Source: Achromobacter agilis (GTDB taxonomy: Bacteria > Pseudomonadota > Gammaproteobacteria > Burkholderiales > Burkholderiaceae_B). Taken from it: 64,000 bases of DNA. The DNA lies in the NCBI RefSeq assembly GCF_900496965.1, contig NZ_UFQB01000006.1, positions 1-64,000 on the forward strand, in the 5' to 3' direction. The stretch's first letter is position 1. Every line of letters starts with the position of its first letter. Both the position numbers and the translations under genes were made by a program. Positions 35,271 through 43,051 of the stretch are shown piece by piece. The notes under the pieces are model-generated. The model had not been told where the DNA came from, ran no database searches, and saw only the letters and a program-made list of their open reading frames with translations.

Positions 35271-35645
35271 ATGCCCATTTTGAATGTCCAGATCATGCAA
35301 GGCCACTCGGCCGCCCAGAAAGCGACCCTGTTGAAGGCGGCGTCCAACGCCGTCGTCGAAAGCATTGCCGCGCCGCTGCCCAGTGTGCGTATCGTGCTGC
35401 AGGAAGTGCCCGCGGAAAACGTGATCGTGGCCGGCGAGATTGGCAAACGCATGGCGCGCGTGGACGTGGCGCTGATTGAAGGCCGCGACGAGGCCAAGAA
35501 GGCGGCCTTGATCGCCGCGCTGAATCAGGCCGTTTGCGCCAGCATCGATATCTCGGGCGAAGACGTGCGCGTGCTGATCCGCGACGTGCCTAAGGTCGAC
35601 ATGGGCGTGGCCAACGGCATCAGCGCCAAGGCCGCCGGCCGCTGA
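35271..35645 (+). CDS. Tandem (fused) 4-oxalocrotonate tautomerase-like protein
   Basis: A 124-aa protein made of two tautomerase units of ~62 residues. The first begins with the catalytic Pro2 (MPILNVQIMQG) and has the arginine-bearing SVRIVLQEVP. The second starts at MARVDVALIEG, where the usual proline is replaced by Ala62, but keeps VRVLIRDVPKVDMGVANG. In fused members such as cis-3-chloroacrylic acid dehalogenase and MSAD, only the N-terminal proline works. The start at 35271 is required to expose Pro2. The substrate is unknown. It lies 108 bp after the transporter ATPase gene. Confidence 0.78.
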   Translation: MPILNVQIMQGHSAAQKATLLKAASNAVVESIAAPLPSVRIVLQEVPAENVIVAGEIGKRMARVDVALIEGRDEAKKAALIAALNQAVCASIDISGEDVRVLIRDVPKVDMGVANGISAKAAGR

Positions 35646-35649
35646 GGGG

Positions 35650-35692
35650 GAGCCCCCACGCCGCGCACGCTGCGCGTGCTTGCTGCCCCCCG
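35650..35692. repeat. Intergenic direct repeat, copy 1
   Basis: This 43-bp element (GAGCCCCCACGC... ending TGCTTGCTGCCCCCCG) lies 5 bp after the tautomerase stop. It matches the copy at 35733-35775 with three differences. G- and C-runs at its ends could pair with each other to form a GGGGG/CCCCC-flanked stem. Confidence 0.7.
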
Positions 35693-35732
35693 AGGGGGCT
35701 GCGCCGCCTTGGGGCGGCCCGGCGGCGGCGCG

Positions 35733-35775
35733 GAGCCCCCACGCTGCACACGTTGCGCGTGCTTGCTGCCCCCCG
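35733..35775. repeat. Intergenic direct repeat, copy 2
   Basis: Second copy of the 43-bp element, 40 of 43 positions identical to copy 1, separated by 40 bp of GC-rich sequence. The pair spans the gap between two convergent genes. It may be a dispersed intergenic family seen elsewhere in Alcaligenaceae; that cannot be checked here. Confidence 0.7.
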
Positions 35776-35792
35776 TTGGGGGGGCCGGCGCT

Positions 35793-36758
35793 TCAATCCA
35801 GCTTCACGTTGGCGGCCTTCACCACTTCGCCCCAGCGCGAGATTTCGCTTTTGATGTAGGCCGCGTATTCCTGCGGCGTGGATCCTAGCGCCTGCGCGCC
35901 TTGGGCCTTGAGCTGCTTCTGCATTTCGGGCGATTGCAGCGCGCGTCGGATTTCGGCGTTCAGTTTTTCAATGACCGGCTCCGGCGTGCCGGCCGGCACC
36001 ACCACACCCTGCCACGCTCCCATCTCGAATCCGGGCACCGCCGTTTCCGCCACGGTCGGCACGTCGGGCAACTGGCCGCTGCGCGCGCTGCTGGTCACCG
36101 CCAGCGCGCGCAGTTTTCCTTCCCGGATGAAGCCGAGCGAATCGTTCAGCGTGTTCGTCATTACTTGCACCTGCCCTCCGACCAGATCCGTCATGGCCGG
36201 GGCGCTGCCGCGATAGGGCACGTGCACCGCATCGATCTCGAGCGAGCGCAGCAGCAACAGGGCGCCCAGGTGAGTGACATTGCCAGCGCCCGCCGAGCCA
36301 TACGACAGTTTGCCCGGATGCTGGCGCGCATACTGCACGAACGCCTGCGTGTCTTTCGCCGGCACCGACGGATGTACCAGCAGCACCAGCGGGATGACCG
36401 CCGTGGACGAGACCGGCGCGAAGTCCTTGACCGGATCGAATGCCAGCGACCGGTAGAGGTTGGGGCTCAGGGCGATCGACGACGTGTTGTAAAGCACGGT
36501 ATAGCCGTCGGGCTTGGCGGCGGCCGCGTATTGCATGCCGATGTTGCCGTTGGCGCCGCCCTTGTTCTCGACCACGACCGTCTGGCCCAGCTGGTCGGTC
36601 AGCTGCTTGGCCAGCACGCGCGCGACCAGGTCGGTGGGGCCGCCGGGCGGGAACGGCACCACCATCGTGACAGGGCGTTCGGGCCAGGCGGCTTGGGCGC
36701 TTGCCGCGCTTCCCAACGCCAGGATGGCTAGGCTGCCCGCCAGCAGTACTTTCTTCAT
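35793..36758 (-). CDS. Bug-family periplasmic receptor (tripartite tricarboxylate transporter type)
   Basis: A 321-aa secreted solute receptor. The signal peptide MKKVLLAGSLAILALGSAASAQAAWP is followed by RPVTMVVPFPPGGPTDLVARVLAKQL, the Bug signature. Later come VENKGGANGNIGMQYAAAAKPDGYTVLY and GSAGAGNVTHLGALLLL. Ligands of the family are organic acids, amides or aromatic acids. No membrane subunits (TctB/TctA) are nearby, as is usual for the expanded Bug family in this group. It lies 84 bp downstream of a MaoC/CoA-transferase pair, suggesting uptake or sensing of their substrate acid. Confidence 0.92.
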   Translation of the reverse strand: MKKVLLAGSLAILALGSAASAQAAWPERPVTMVVPFPPGGPTDLVARVLAKQLTDQLGQTVVVENKGGANGNIGMQYAAAAKPDGYTVLYNTSSIALSPNLYRSLAFDPVKDFAPVSSTAVIPLVLLVHPSVPAKDTQAFVQYARQHPGKLSYGSAGAGNVTHLGALLLLRSLEIDAVHVPYRGSAPAMTDLVGGQVQVMTNTLNDSLGFIREGKLRALAVTSSARSGQLPDVPTVAETAVPGFEMGAWQGVVVPAGTPEPVIEKLNAEIRRALQSPEMQKQLKAQGAQALGSTPQEYAAYIKSEISRWGEVVKAANVKLD

Positions 36759-36842
36759 GGTTTGTCTCCTTGTGTTTTTTTGGATGAACGCGGATCGCGT
36801 CCTGGCAGCAGCGCCCTCTGGACGGGACGCTTTGCCGCCCGA

Positions 36843-37325
36843 TCAGGCGTCGGGCCTGCCCGCGAGCATGCGCGTGGCCGTGTAGGCCATTACCGGCTTG
36901 CCGTGCTGGTTCCGCACTTCGATGGCGGACGTTACGACCGCCCGGTTGTGCTGCGAGGTGGGGCGTACGCCGGTGACTTCGATTTCCGCCCAGATGGTGT
37001 CGCCCGCAACCACGGGCGCCAGCATTTTCTTGTGGACTTCCAGCAGTGCCAGCCCAGTGCCCTGCACCATGCCCTGCATGATCAATCCCTCGATCAGGCC
37101 GTAGGTCAGCGCGCCGGGAGCGGGGCGGCCCTGGATGGCGCCGTGCGCGTAGGTGGCGTCGATAAAAATGGTTTCCAGCATTCCCGTCACGCTGATGAAG
37201 TTCACGATGTCGGTCTCGGTAACCGTGCGGCGGAACGTATGGAAGCGCTGGCCCACGGCCAGGTCCTGCCAGTAATAGCCCTGGCCGAGTTGTGCGATGG
37301 CGGTGGGGTTGCGGTCTGCGGTCAT
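36843..37325 (-). CDS. MaoC-family acyl dehydratase
   Basis: A 160-aa hotdog-fold protein related to MaoC enoyl-CoA hydratases. The catalytic-type Asp/His region is seen in ETDIVNFISVTGMLETIFIDATYAHGA. The later MVQGTGLALLEVHKKMLAPVVAGDTIWAEIEV block is typical. It probably hydrates or dehydrates an acyl-CoA made by the adjacent CoA transferase. Its start overlaps the CoA-transferase stop by four bases (ATGA). Confidence 0.85.
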   Translation of the reverse strand: MTADRNPTAIAQLGQGYYWQDLAVGQRFHTFRRTVTETDIVNFISVTGMLETIFIDATYAHGAIQGRPAPGALTYGLIEGLIMQGMVQGTGLALLEVHKKMLAPVVAGDTIWAEIEVTGVRPTSQHNRAVVTSAIEVRNQHGKPVMAYTATRMLAGRPDA

Positions 37326-38569
37326 GCCGGGTCCTTGTCGTTGTCGAGGGGGGTGGAGAGCGCGTCGCGGGCGGCGCCCGCTTCCAGGAGCGTCGAGATA
37401 TGGGCCTCATCCAGGCCCGCTTCCCGCAGCACGTCGCGCGTATGTTCGCCCAGGCGCGGCGGCATCGCGGCCGGCACGTGGGAGCGCTGCAGGCGCACGG
37501 GGTTGCGGGGAAAGCGGTAGCGGCTGCCCGATGCGCTCTCCAGAGGCACGAAGAAATCCACGCTTTGCAAATGCGGATCGGCTTCCAGGTCCTGGAGGCG
37601 GTTGACGGGCGCGGCCGGAATCTCCAGCTGTTCGCATAAGGCCAGCCAATAGGCGGTATCGCGTCCCGCGACGATTTCGGCCTGCAGTTCGTACAGCGCC
37701 TCGATGTGCCGCGTTCGTGCGGAGATATCCGCAAAGCGCGCGTCTTCCGCCAGATCGGGGCGATCCGCGGCACGGAAGAAGTCGCGCCAATGGGCATCGG
37801 TGTAGGGCATCAGGCAGACATGGCCATCGGCCGTGCGGCAGGGTTTGCGCCAGGGCGTAAGCACGCGCGGATAGCCGGCTTCGCCGGGTTCGTCGGCCAG
37901 GTGCCGGCCGTAGTAATGCTCGACCAGCGCATAGGAGGCCATGCTTTCGAACATGGGCACTTCCAGCTGCTGCCCCGCGCCGGTGCGCTCGCGCTGGAAC
38001 AACGCCGCGAGGATGGCGTGCGCGGCGATCAGGCCGCAGGTCTTGTCGGCAGCCACCGTGGGCAGGTAGCGCGGTTCGCCGGTCTGGCGGTCGACGAGGT
38101 CGGCAAAGCCTGACAGGCCCTGGATGATGTCGTCATACGCAGGCCGACCGTCGTAGGCGCCGCCCGCGCCGAACCCGTACAGGCCGGCATACACCAGCCG
38201 CGGGTTGCGCGCGCACAGCGTATCCGGGCCCAACCCCAGCGCGGCCATCTTGGCGGGCCGCATGCTGTGCATCAGCACGTCGGCCTGATCCACCATCGTC
38301 AACAGCGCCTGCCGCGCCTCGGCTTGCTTCAAGTCCAGCACGACGCTGCGCTTGTTGCGGTTCAGGCCCAGGAAGATGGCGGCCAGCCCCGGTTCCTGCG
38401 ATGGGCCGGTGCGGCGCGTGGAGTCTCCCGCCGGCGCTTCGATCTTGATCACATCGGCGCCGTAGTCGGCGAGTATCTGCGACGCATAGGGGCCGAACAC
38501 CACGGAAGTCAGGTCCAGGATGCGCACGCCGCCCAGCGCGCCGGCTTGGGAGTGGGGAGAGACTGTCAT
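37322..38569 (-). CDS. CaiB/BaiF (class III) CoA transferase
   Basis: A 415-aa family III CoA transferase that moves CoA between carboxylic acids. The N-terminal VRILDLTSVVFGPYASQILADYGADVIKIEAP and LNRNKRSVVLDLK are family-defining. The active-site aspartate region is GRPAYDDIIQGLSGFADL. With MaoC and the Bug receptor downstream it forms an acid activation and hydration module. The substrate is unknown. The start at 38569 gives the normal length. Confidence 0.92.
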   Translation of the reverse strand: MTVSPHSQAGALGGVRILDLTSVVFGPYASQILADYGADVIKIEAPAGDSTRRTGPSQEPGLAAIFLGLNRNKRSVVLDLKQAEARQALLTMVDQADVLMHSMRPAKMAALGLGPDTLCARNPRLVYAGLYGFGAGGAYDGRPAYDDIIQGLSGFADLVDRQTGEPRYLPTVAADKTCGLIAAHAILAALFQRERTGAGQQLEVPMFESMASYALVEHYYGRHLADEPGEAGYPRVLTPWRKPCRTADGHVCLMPYTDAHWRDFFRAADRPDLAEDARFADISARTRHIEALYELQAEIVAGRDTAYWLALCEQLEIPAAPVNRLQDLEADPHLQSVDFFVPLESASGSRYRFPRNPVRLQRSHVPAAMPPRLGEHTRDVLREAGLDEAHISTLLEAGAARDALSTPLDNDKDPA

Positions 38570-38640
38570 GGGGGAAATGCTATCGCCCCTGCACATACAC
38601 GTCTAATATGGCTTAGGTATTGGGTGATATGGAATTTGTT

Positions 38641-39537
38641 ATGGCTATCGATCTACGGCAGCTTCGGCAGTTCGTGACCATTGCGGAACAGGGCAGCTAC
38701 CGGCGCGCCGCCGATCTGCTGCACATTGCGCAGCCCGCGCTATCGGTATCGATCCAGAAGCTGGAACATGCGGTGGGGGTGCCGCTGCTGGTGCGCGGCG
38801 CCAAGGGGGTAACGCCGACGCCTGCCGGGCAGGCGTTGATGGCCGACGCCCGCCGCGCGCTGTTTCATTCCGAACAGGCGCGCCAGGCCGCCCGCCGTGT
38901 GGCGTTGGGCGAGTGGGGCCTGCTGCGGCTGGGATTCGTCGGGTCGGCCACCTACATGCTGCTGCCGCGCTGCCTGCCTGCGTTCCGTGCTGAATATCCA
39001 GACCTGCAACTGGACCTGCGCGAGGACAGCACGATCGGCCTGGTGGCCATGCTGCGCGCCAACGATATCGACGCCGGCCTCGTACGCGGCCCGCTGGCCG
39101 AAGACGCGGCGCTGGATTCCTGGGTGGTCGAGCGCGACGACCTGATCCTGGCGGTGCCGGCGGGGCATCCGCTGGCTTCGGGCGGGCCGGTCCGCCTGGA
39201 GCGGGCGCGCGCCGAGAACTTTGTGCTGTATTCGCCTCTCAAGGTGCCGGGCCTGCACGGCGTGGCTCAGGCGCTATGCCGCAAGGCGGGGTTTTCCCCG
39301 CGCATCAGTCAGGAGGCGATCCAGGTGCAGACCCTGGTCAGCCTGGTGGCCAGCGGCATGGGCCTGGCATTGGTGCCCGGCGTGACGCGGGCCTACTCCA
39401 CGCCGCATGTGACGTTCGTGCCGCTGGCCGATGCCGATGCGCATGGCGCGCTGTCCTTGTCGCTCGTGACACATCGCGACACGTCATGCGCATCCGTACT
39501 GCGGCTGCGCGACAGCATGCTGTCGCGCGCCGGCTGA
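38641..39537 (+). CDS. LysR-family transcriptional regulator
   Basis: A 298-aa LysR protein with HTH at EQGSYRRAADLLHIAQPALSV followed by KLEHAVGVPLLVRGAKGV. It is divergent from the CoA-transferase/MaoC/Bug genes and probably controls them. An in-frame ATG at 38620 would add seven residues, but the family starts at MAIDLRQLRQF. Confidence 0.9.
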   Translation: MAIDLRQLRQFVTIAEQGSYRRAADLLHIAQPALSVSIQKLEHAVGVPLLVRGAKGVTPTPAGQALMADARRALFHSEQARQAARRVALGEWGLLRLGFVGSATYMLLPRCLPAFRAEYPDLQLDLREDSTIGLVAMLRANDIDAGLVRGPLAEDAALDSWVVERDDLILAVPAGHPLASGGPVRLERARAENFVLYSPLKVPGLHGVAQALCRKAGFSPRISQEAIQVQTLVSLVASGMGLALVPGVTRAYSTPHVTFVPLADADAHGALSLSLVTHRDTSCASVLRLRDSMLSRAG

Positions 39538-39568
39538 TGCCGCCCGGTTTGGGCAGCGTAGGGCTGCC

Positions 39569-40645
39569 TCAGGCTGCGGCCTCGATGTGCCCGGCAATGG
39601 CACGGCCGAGATCTTCGGTGCCGGCCTGGCCGCCGAGGTCGGGCGTGCGGGGGCCGTTCTGCAGGCAGTGCTCGATCGCCCGGAGGATGGCGTCATGCGC
39701 TTCCTGGCTGCCCAGGAACTGCAGCATCAACGCGCCCGACCAGATCATCGCGATCGGATTGGCAATGCCCTTGCCGTAGATGTCCGGCGCCGATCCGTGG
39801 ACGGGCTCGAACAGCGAGGGGAATACGCGTTCGGGATTCAGGTTCGCCGACGGGGCGATGCCGATCGTGCCGGTGCATGCCGGCCCCAGGTCCGACAGGA
39901 TGTCGCCGAACAGGTTGGACGCCACCACCACATCGAAACGCTGCGGCTGCAGCACGAAACGCGCGGCGAGGATGTCGATGTGCTGCTTATCGGTCCGGAT
40001 GTCCGGGTATTGCCGGGCCATGGCGTCGGCCCGTTCGTCCCACCACGGCATGCTGACCGCGATACCGTTGCTCTTGGTCGCCACCGTCAGCGTCTTGCGC
40101 TCGCGCCGGTTGGCCAGCTCGAAGGCATAGCGCATGACGCGGTCGGTGCCGTGCCGCGTGAACACCGATTCCTGGATGACGATTTCCCGGTCCGTGTCGG
40201 CGAACAGGCGCCCGCCCAGGTTGGTGTATTCGCCCTCGGTGTTCTCGCGGACGATGAAGAAATCGATATCGCCCGCCTTGCGCCCGGCCAGCGGGCAGGG
40301 CACGCCGTCGAATAGCCGCACGTGGCGCAGGTTGATGTACTGGTCGAACTCGCGGCGGAACTTCAGCAGCGATCCCCACAGCGATACGTGATCCGGCACT
40401 GTTTCGGGCCAGCCCACCGCGCCGAAGAAGATGGCGTCGTAGCCCTGCAGCTGCGCCTTCCAGTCGGGAGGCATCATTTCGCCGTGCTGCGCGTAGTAAT
40501 CGCAGTTGGCCCAGGGGAAGGTGTCGATCTGCAGCGACAGGCCGAAGCGCTTGGCGGCGGCTTGGACCGCCCGCAGGCCCTCGGGCATGACTTCTTTGCC
40601 GATGCCGTCGCCGGCGATGGCGGCGATCTTGAAAACGTGGGACAT
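39569..40645 (-). CDS. Tartrate / D-malate dehydrogenase (decarboxylating)
   Basis: A 358-aa NAD-dependent beta-decarboxylating dehydrogenase in the isopropylmalate/isocitrate dehydrogenase family. The N-terminal IAAIAGDGIGKEVMPEGLRAVQAA is typical of the tartrate/D-malate branch (TtuC, DmlA). DFFIVRENTEGEYTNLGGR contains the phosphate-loop-like region, and VASNLFGDILSDLGPACTGTIGIAPSANLNPERVFPSLFEPVHGSAPDIYGKG includes metal-binding Asp residues and the NAD site. It oxidises D-malate or tartrate to pyruvate or hydroxypyruvate. The divergent LysR gene resembles the dmlR-dmlA layout. Confidence 0.9.
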   Translation of the reverse strand: MSHVFKIAAIAGDGIGKEVMPEGLRAVQAAAKRFGLSLQIDTFPWANCDYYAQHGEMMPPDWKAQLQGYDAIFFGAVGWPETVPDHVSLWGSLLKFRREFDQYINLRHVRLFDGVPCPLAGRKAGDIDFFIVRENTEGEYTNLGGRLFADTDREIVIQESVFTRHGTDRVMRYAFELANRRERKTLTVATKSNGIAVSMPWWDERADAMARQYPDIRTDKQHIDILAARFVLQPQRFDVVVASNLFGDILSDLGPACTGTIGIAPSANLNPERVFPSLFEPVHGSAPDIYGKGIANPIAMIWSGALMLQFLGSQEAHDAILRAIEHCLQNGPRTPDLGGQAGTEDLGRAIAGHIEAAA

Positions 40646-40704
40646 GATTGCTCGAGTCTAGAGGTGAAAAAAAGGAATGGGAACGATGGTAGGCGTCCGC
40701 ACGT

Positions 40705-40719
40705 CCTATCTACAATAGG
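40705..40719. promoter_or_regulatory. Small dyad in dehydrogenase/LysR divergent promoter
   Basis: CCTAT-CTACA-ATAGG sits midway in the 103-bp gap between the D-malate dehydrogenase gene and its divergent LysR gene. The T-N11-A-like geometry suits a LysR site but the match is short. Confidence 0.35.
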
Positions 40720-40748
40720 CCGTCCTGTGAAATGACTATGCACGAATC

Positions 40749-41657
40749 ATGAATAATGATTTCCTTCCCGCCGACTTGCGCGTCCTGTGCGCGGTGGTGC
40801 GCGCTTCCAGTTTCTCCGGCGCGGCCGAGGCCCTGGGCATGTCGCCCGCCTACGTCACCAAGCGCATCCGTCTGCTCGAGGACAGCCTGGGCACGACCCT
40901 GTTCCATCGCACCACCCGGCGCGTCGTGATCAGCGAGGCGGGCGAGCGCGTCTACCACTGGGCGCAGCGCATCCTCGACGATGTGGACCACCTGGTCGAG
41001 GAGGTCGGCATTACCCGGCGCGAACCCCGCGGCTTGCTGCGGGTCTGCAGCAGCTTCGGATTCGGCCGCCGCGTGGTGGCGCCCGCGCTGTCCGCGTTCG
41101 CCGCCCAGCACCCGGCGGTGCAGGTCCGTTTCGAGGTGTTCGACCGCCTGGTCGACGTGGCGGCGGAAGGGTATGACCTGGACGTGCGCGTGGGCGACGA
41201 CATCGCGCCGCACGTCATCGCGCGCAAGCTTGCCAGCAATCATCGCGTGCTGTGCGCCGCGCCCTCGTATCTGCAGGCGCGAAGCGCGCCGCGCACCCTG
41301 GCCGAACTGGCTGCCCACGACTGCCTGGTCATCAAGGAGCGCGACCACCCCTTCGGTGTTTGGCGCATGCGCCGTGGAAGCCGGGAACACACGGTCAAGG
41401 TGCGCGGGCCGCTATCGGCCAACAACGGTGAAATGGTCGTGCAATGGGCGGTGGATGGCCGGGGAATCATCCTGCGCTCGGCCTGGGACGTGGGGCCGCT
41501 GATCGCCCAAGGCAAGCTGGTCCAGGTGCTGCCGGCGTATCGCCAGGAGGCCAATATCTGGGCCGTCTACCCCTCGCGCCTGAACGCCTCGGCCAAGATC
41601 CGCGCATGCGTGGAGTTCCTGGCCGAGTACGTGCGGGGGCAGGGGTTCCGTGATTGA
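40749..41657 (+). CDS. LysR-family regulator, DmlR-like
   Basis: A 302-aa LysR regulator with HTH around SSFSGAAEALGMSPAYVTKRIRLLE and FHRTTRRVVISEAGERVY. This sequence type is the DmlR/YafC-like branch. It is divergent from the tartrate/D-malate dehydrogenase gene and probably activates it. It ends 16 bp before the last gene of the large minus-strand cluster, converging with it. Confidence 0.9.
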   Translation: MNNDFLPADLRVLCAVVRASSFSGAAEALGMSPAYVTKRIRLLEDSLGTTLFHRTTRRVVISEAGERVYHWAQRILDDVDHLVEEVGITRREPRGLLRVCSSFGFGRRVVAPALSAFAAQHPAVQVRFEVFDRLVDVAAEGYDLDVRVGDDIAPHVIARKLASNHRVLCAAPSYLQARSAPRTLAELAAHDCLVIKERDHPFGVWRMRRGSREHTVKVRGPLSANNGEMVVQWAVDGRGIILRSAWDVGPLIAQGKLVQVLPAYRQEANIWAVYPSRLNASAKIRACVEFLAEYVRGQGFRD

Positions 41658-41673
41658 CGGAAACCCCGCGGCT

Positions 41674-42609
41674 TCAGGCCAATGCGGCTTCCAGCCTGCC
41701 GATCAGGCGCGCCAGTTCGGCATGGTCCGTGGCGTCCAGCGCCGGGCCCGGACGGCGCACGTAGGCGGAACGGATCGCGCCGCGCCTGCGCAGCGTTTCT
41801 TTGCGCAGGGCCAGGCCGATGCCATACTGGAACTCATGCCGCAGCAAGGGCAGGTAGATGTTGAACAGGTCCTCCGCTTCTTCCGGCTTCCCCTCGTGGA
41901 ACAGGCGGCAGACCTGCACCAGCATCTCGGGATAGGCGAACCCGGTCATGGCGCCATCGGCGCCGCGCAGCATTTCCTGCGGCAGGAACAGGCCGCCATT
42001 GCCCACCAGGATACTGATGCGCCGCCTGCCGTCCGCCACGCTTTTTTCGCGGACCTGGCTCAGCTTGCGCATGCCGGGAAAGTCCTCGTGCTTGAGCATG
42101 ACGATCTGCGGAAAGGCGTCGACGAGGCGGTGTATCACCGCGACCGACGTATGCACGCCCGTGGATTGGGGGAAATCCTGCAGGCAGATCGGGATGTCCC
42201 GGCCGAGCAGGGTGGCGATGTTCGCGTAGTACGCGTAGACCTGCTCGTCCGTCTTCAGGTTCGGCACGGGCGCAATCATGACGCCCGCCGCCCCGAGCGA
42301 CATCGCTTCATGCGACAGGCGCTCGACGTTGCGGTCCGATGCATCGCTTACGCCGACGACTACCGGAACGCCGCCTTCCACGCGCTTCAGCACGCGCCGC
42401 ATCACTGTTGTGGTCTCGGCCTCCGTCAGCTTGGGCGCCTCGCCCATCATGCCCAGTATCGTGAGGCCGGTTACGCCTTTCTCCAGGTAGAAATCCGTCA
42501 GGCTGTCGACGCTTTCCAGGTCCAGTTCGCCGTTGTCGGCGAACGGGGTGGCGGCGATCACGTAGACGCCCTTGCTTGTCTCGTTGATGAGCCCGCTGCG
42601 TGCGCTCAT
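41674..42609 (-). CDS. DapA/N-acetylneuraminate-lyase superfamily protein (not DHDPS)
   Basis: A 311-aa class I aldolase-fold protein. The Schiff-base lysine is Lys173 in VMLKHEDFPGM. The DHDPS catalytic threonines are replaced (GMMGE at 53-57), and the usual YNxP tyrosine region reads QDFP at 144-147, so it is unlikely to make dihydrodipicolinate. It probably cleaves or condenses a 2-keto acid produced by the aminotransferase pathway. It is the last gene of the 17-gene minus-strand cluster, 42 bp downstream of the RidA gene. The start at 42609 (MSARSGL) is the sensible one. Confidence 0.85.
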   Translation of the reverse strand: MSARSGLINETSKGVYVIAATPFADNGELDLESVDSLTDFYLEKGVTGLTILGMMGEAPKLTEAETTTVMRRVLKRVEGGVPVVVGVSDASDRNVERLSHEAMSLGAAGVMIAPVPNLKTDEQVYAYYANIATLLGRDIPICLQDFPQSTGVHTSVAVIHRLVDAFPQIVMLKHEDFPGMRKLSQVREKSVADGRRRISILVGNGGLFLPQEMLRGADGAMTGFAYPEMLVQVCRLFHEGKPEEAEDLFNIYLPLLRHEFQYGIGLALRKETLRRRGAIRSAYVRRPGPALDATDHAELARLIGRLEAALA

Positions 42610-42651
42610 GATTGAAAGTCCCTCCAAGTCAGGATAGTTCCGCCCGGGCCG

Positions 42652-43035
42652 TCAGGCCTGGCGGGCCAGCAGCACCGCGTCCACTTCGATGTCGAAACCC
42701 GCGAAATTGGACTGGGTCAGGGTTCGCGCGGGAGGCGGATCGCCGACATAGCCGGCATAGATGGCGTCGAACTCCTTGGCATCGGCCGGGTTTTTCAGGA
42801 AGACGCTGACCTTGACCGCGTCGCGCAGCGACGAGCCCGCCGCTTCCGCCGCGGCCTGGAGATTGTCGAGGGCCATCCGCGCCTGTTCGGCGAAGGGCTT
42901 GTCGCCGTGGCGCACGTTGTGGACGTCGCGCGGCGTCTGGCCGGAAAGGAATATGAGGCCCTGGGCCTGGATGGCGACGCTGTAGGTACCGGCGGGCGGG
43001 GGCGTGCGGTCGCTGGAAAATGCCTTGCGTGTCAT
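42652..43035 (-). CDS. RidA/YjgF-family protein
   Basis: A 127-aa trimeric protein that hydrolyses reactive imine/enamine intermediates from PLP enzymes. The family core is GLIFLSGQTPRDVHNV, with EQARMALDNLQAAAEAAGSSLRDAVKVSVFLKNPADAKEFDAIYAGY. The conserved arginine occurs in PPARTLTQ. Beside two aminotransferase genes in the same cluster it likely protects against 2-aminoacrylate or helps release the keto acid. Confidence 0.9.
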   Translation of the reverse strand: MTRKAFSSDRTPPPAGTYSVAIQAQGLIFLSGQTPRDVHNVRHGDKPFAEQARMALDNLQAAAEAAGSSLRDAVKVSVFLKNPADAKEFDAIYAGYVGDPPPARTLTQSNFAGFDIEVDAVLLARQA

Positions 43036-43051
43036 AGGAAATCTCCTGTCG

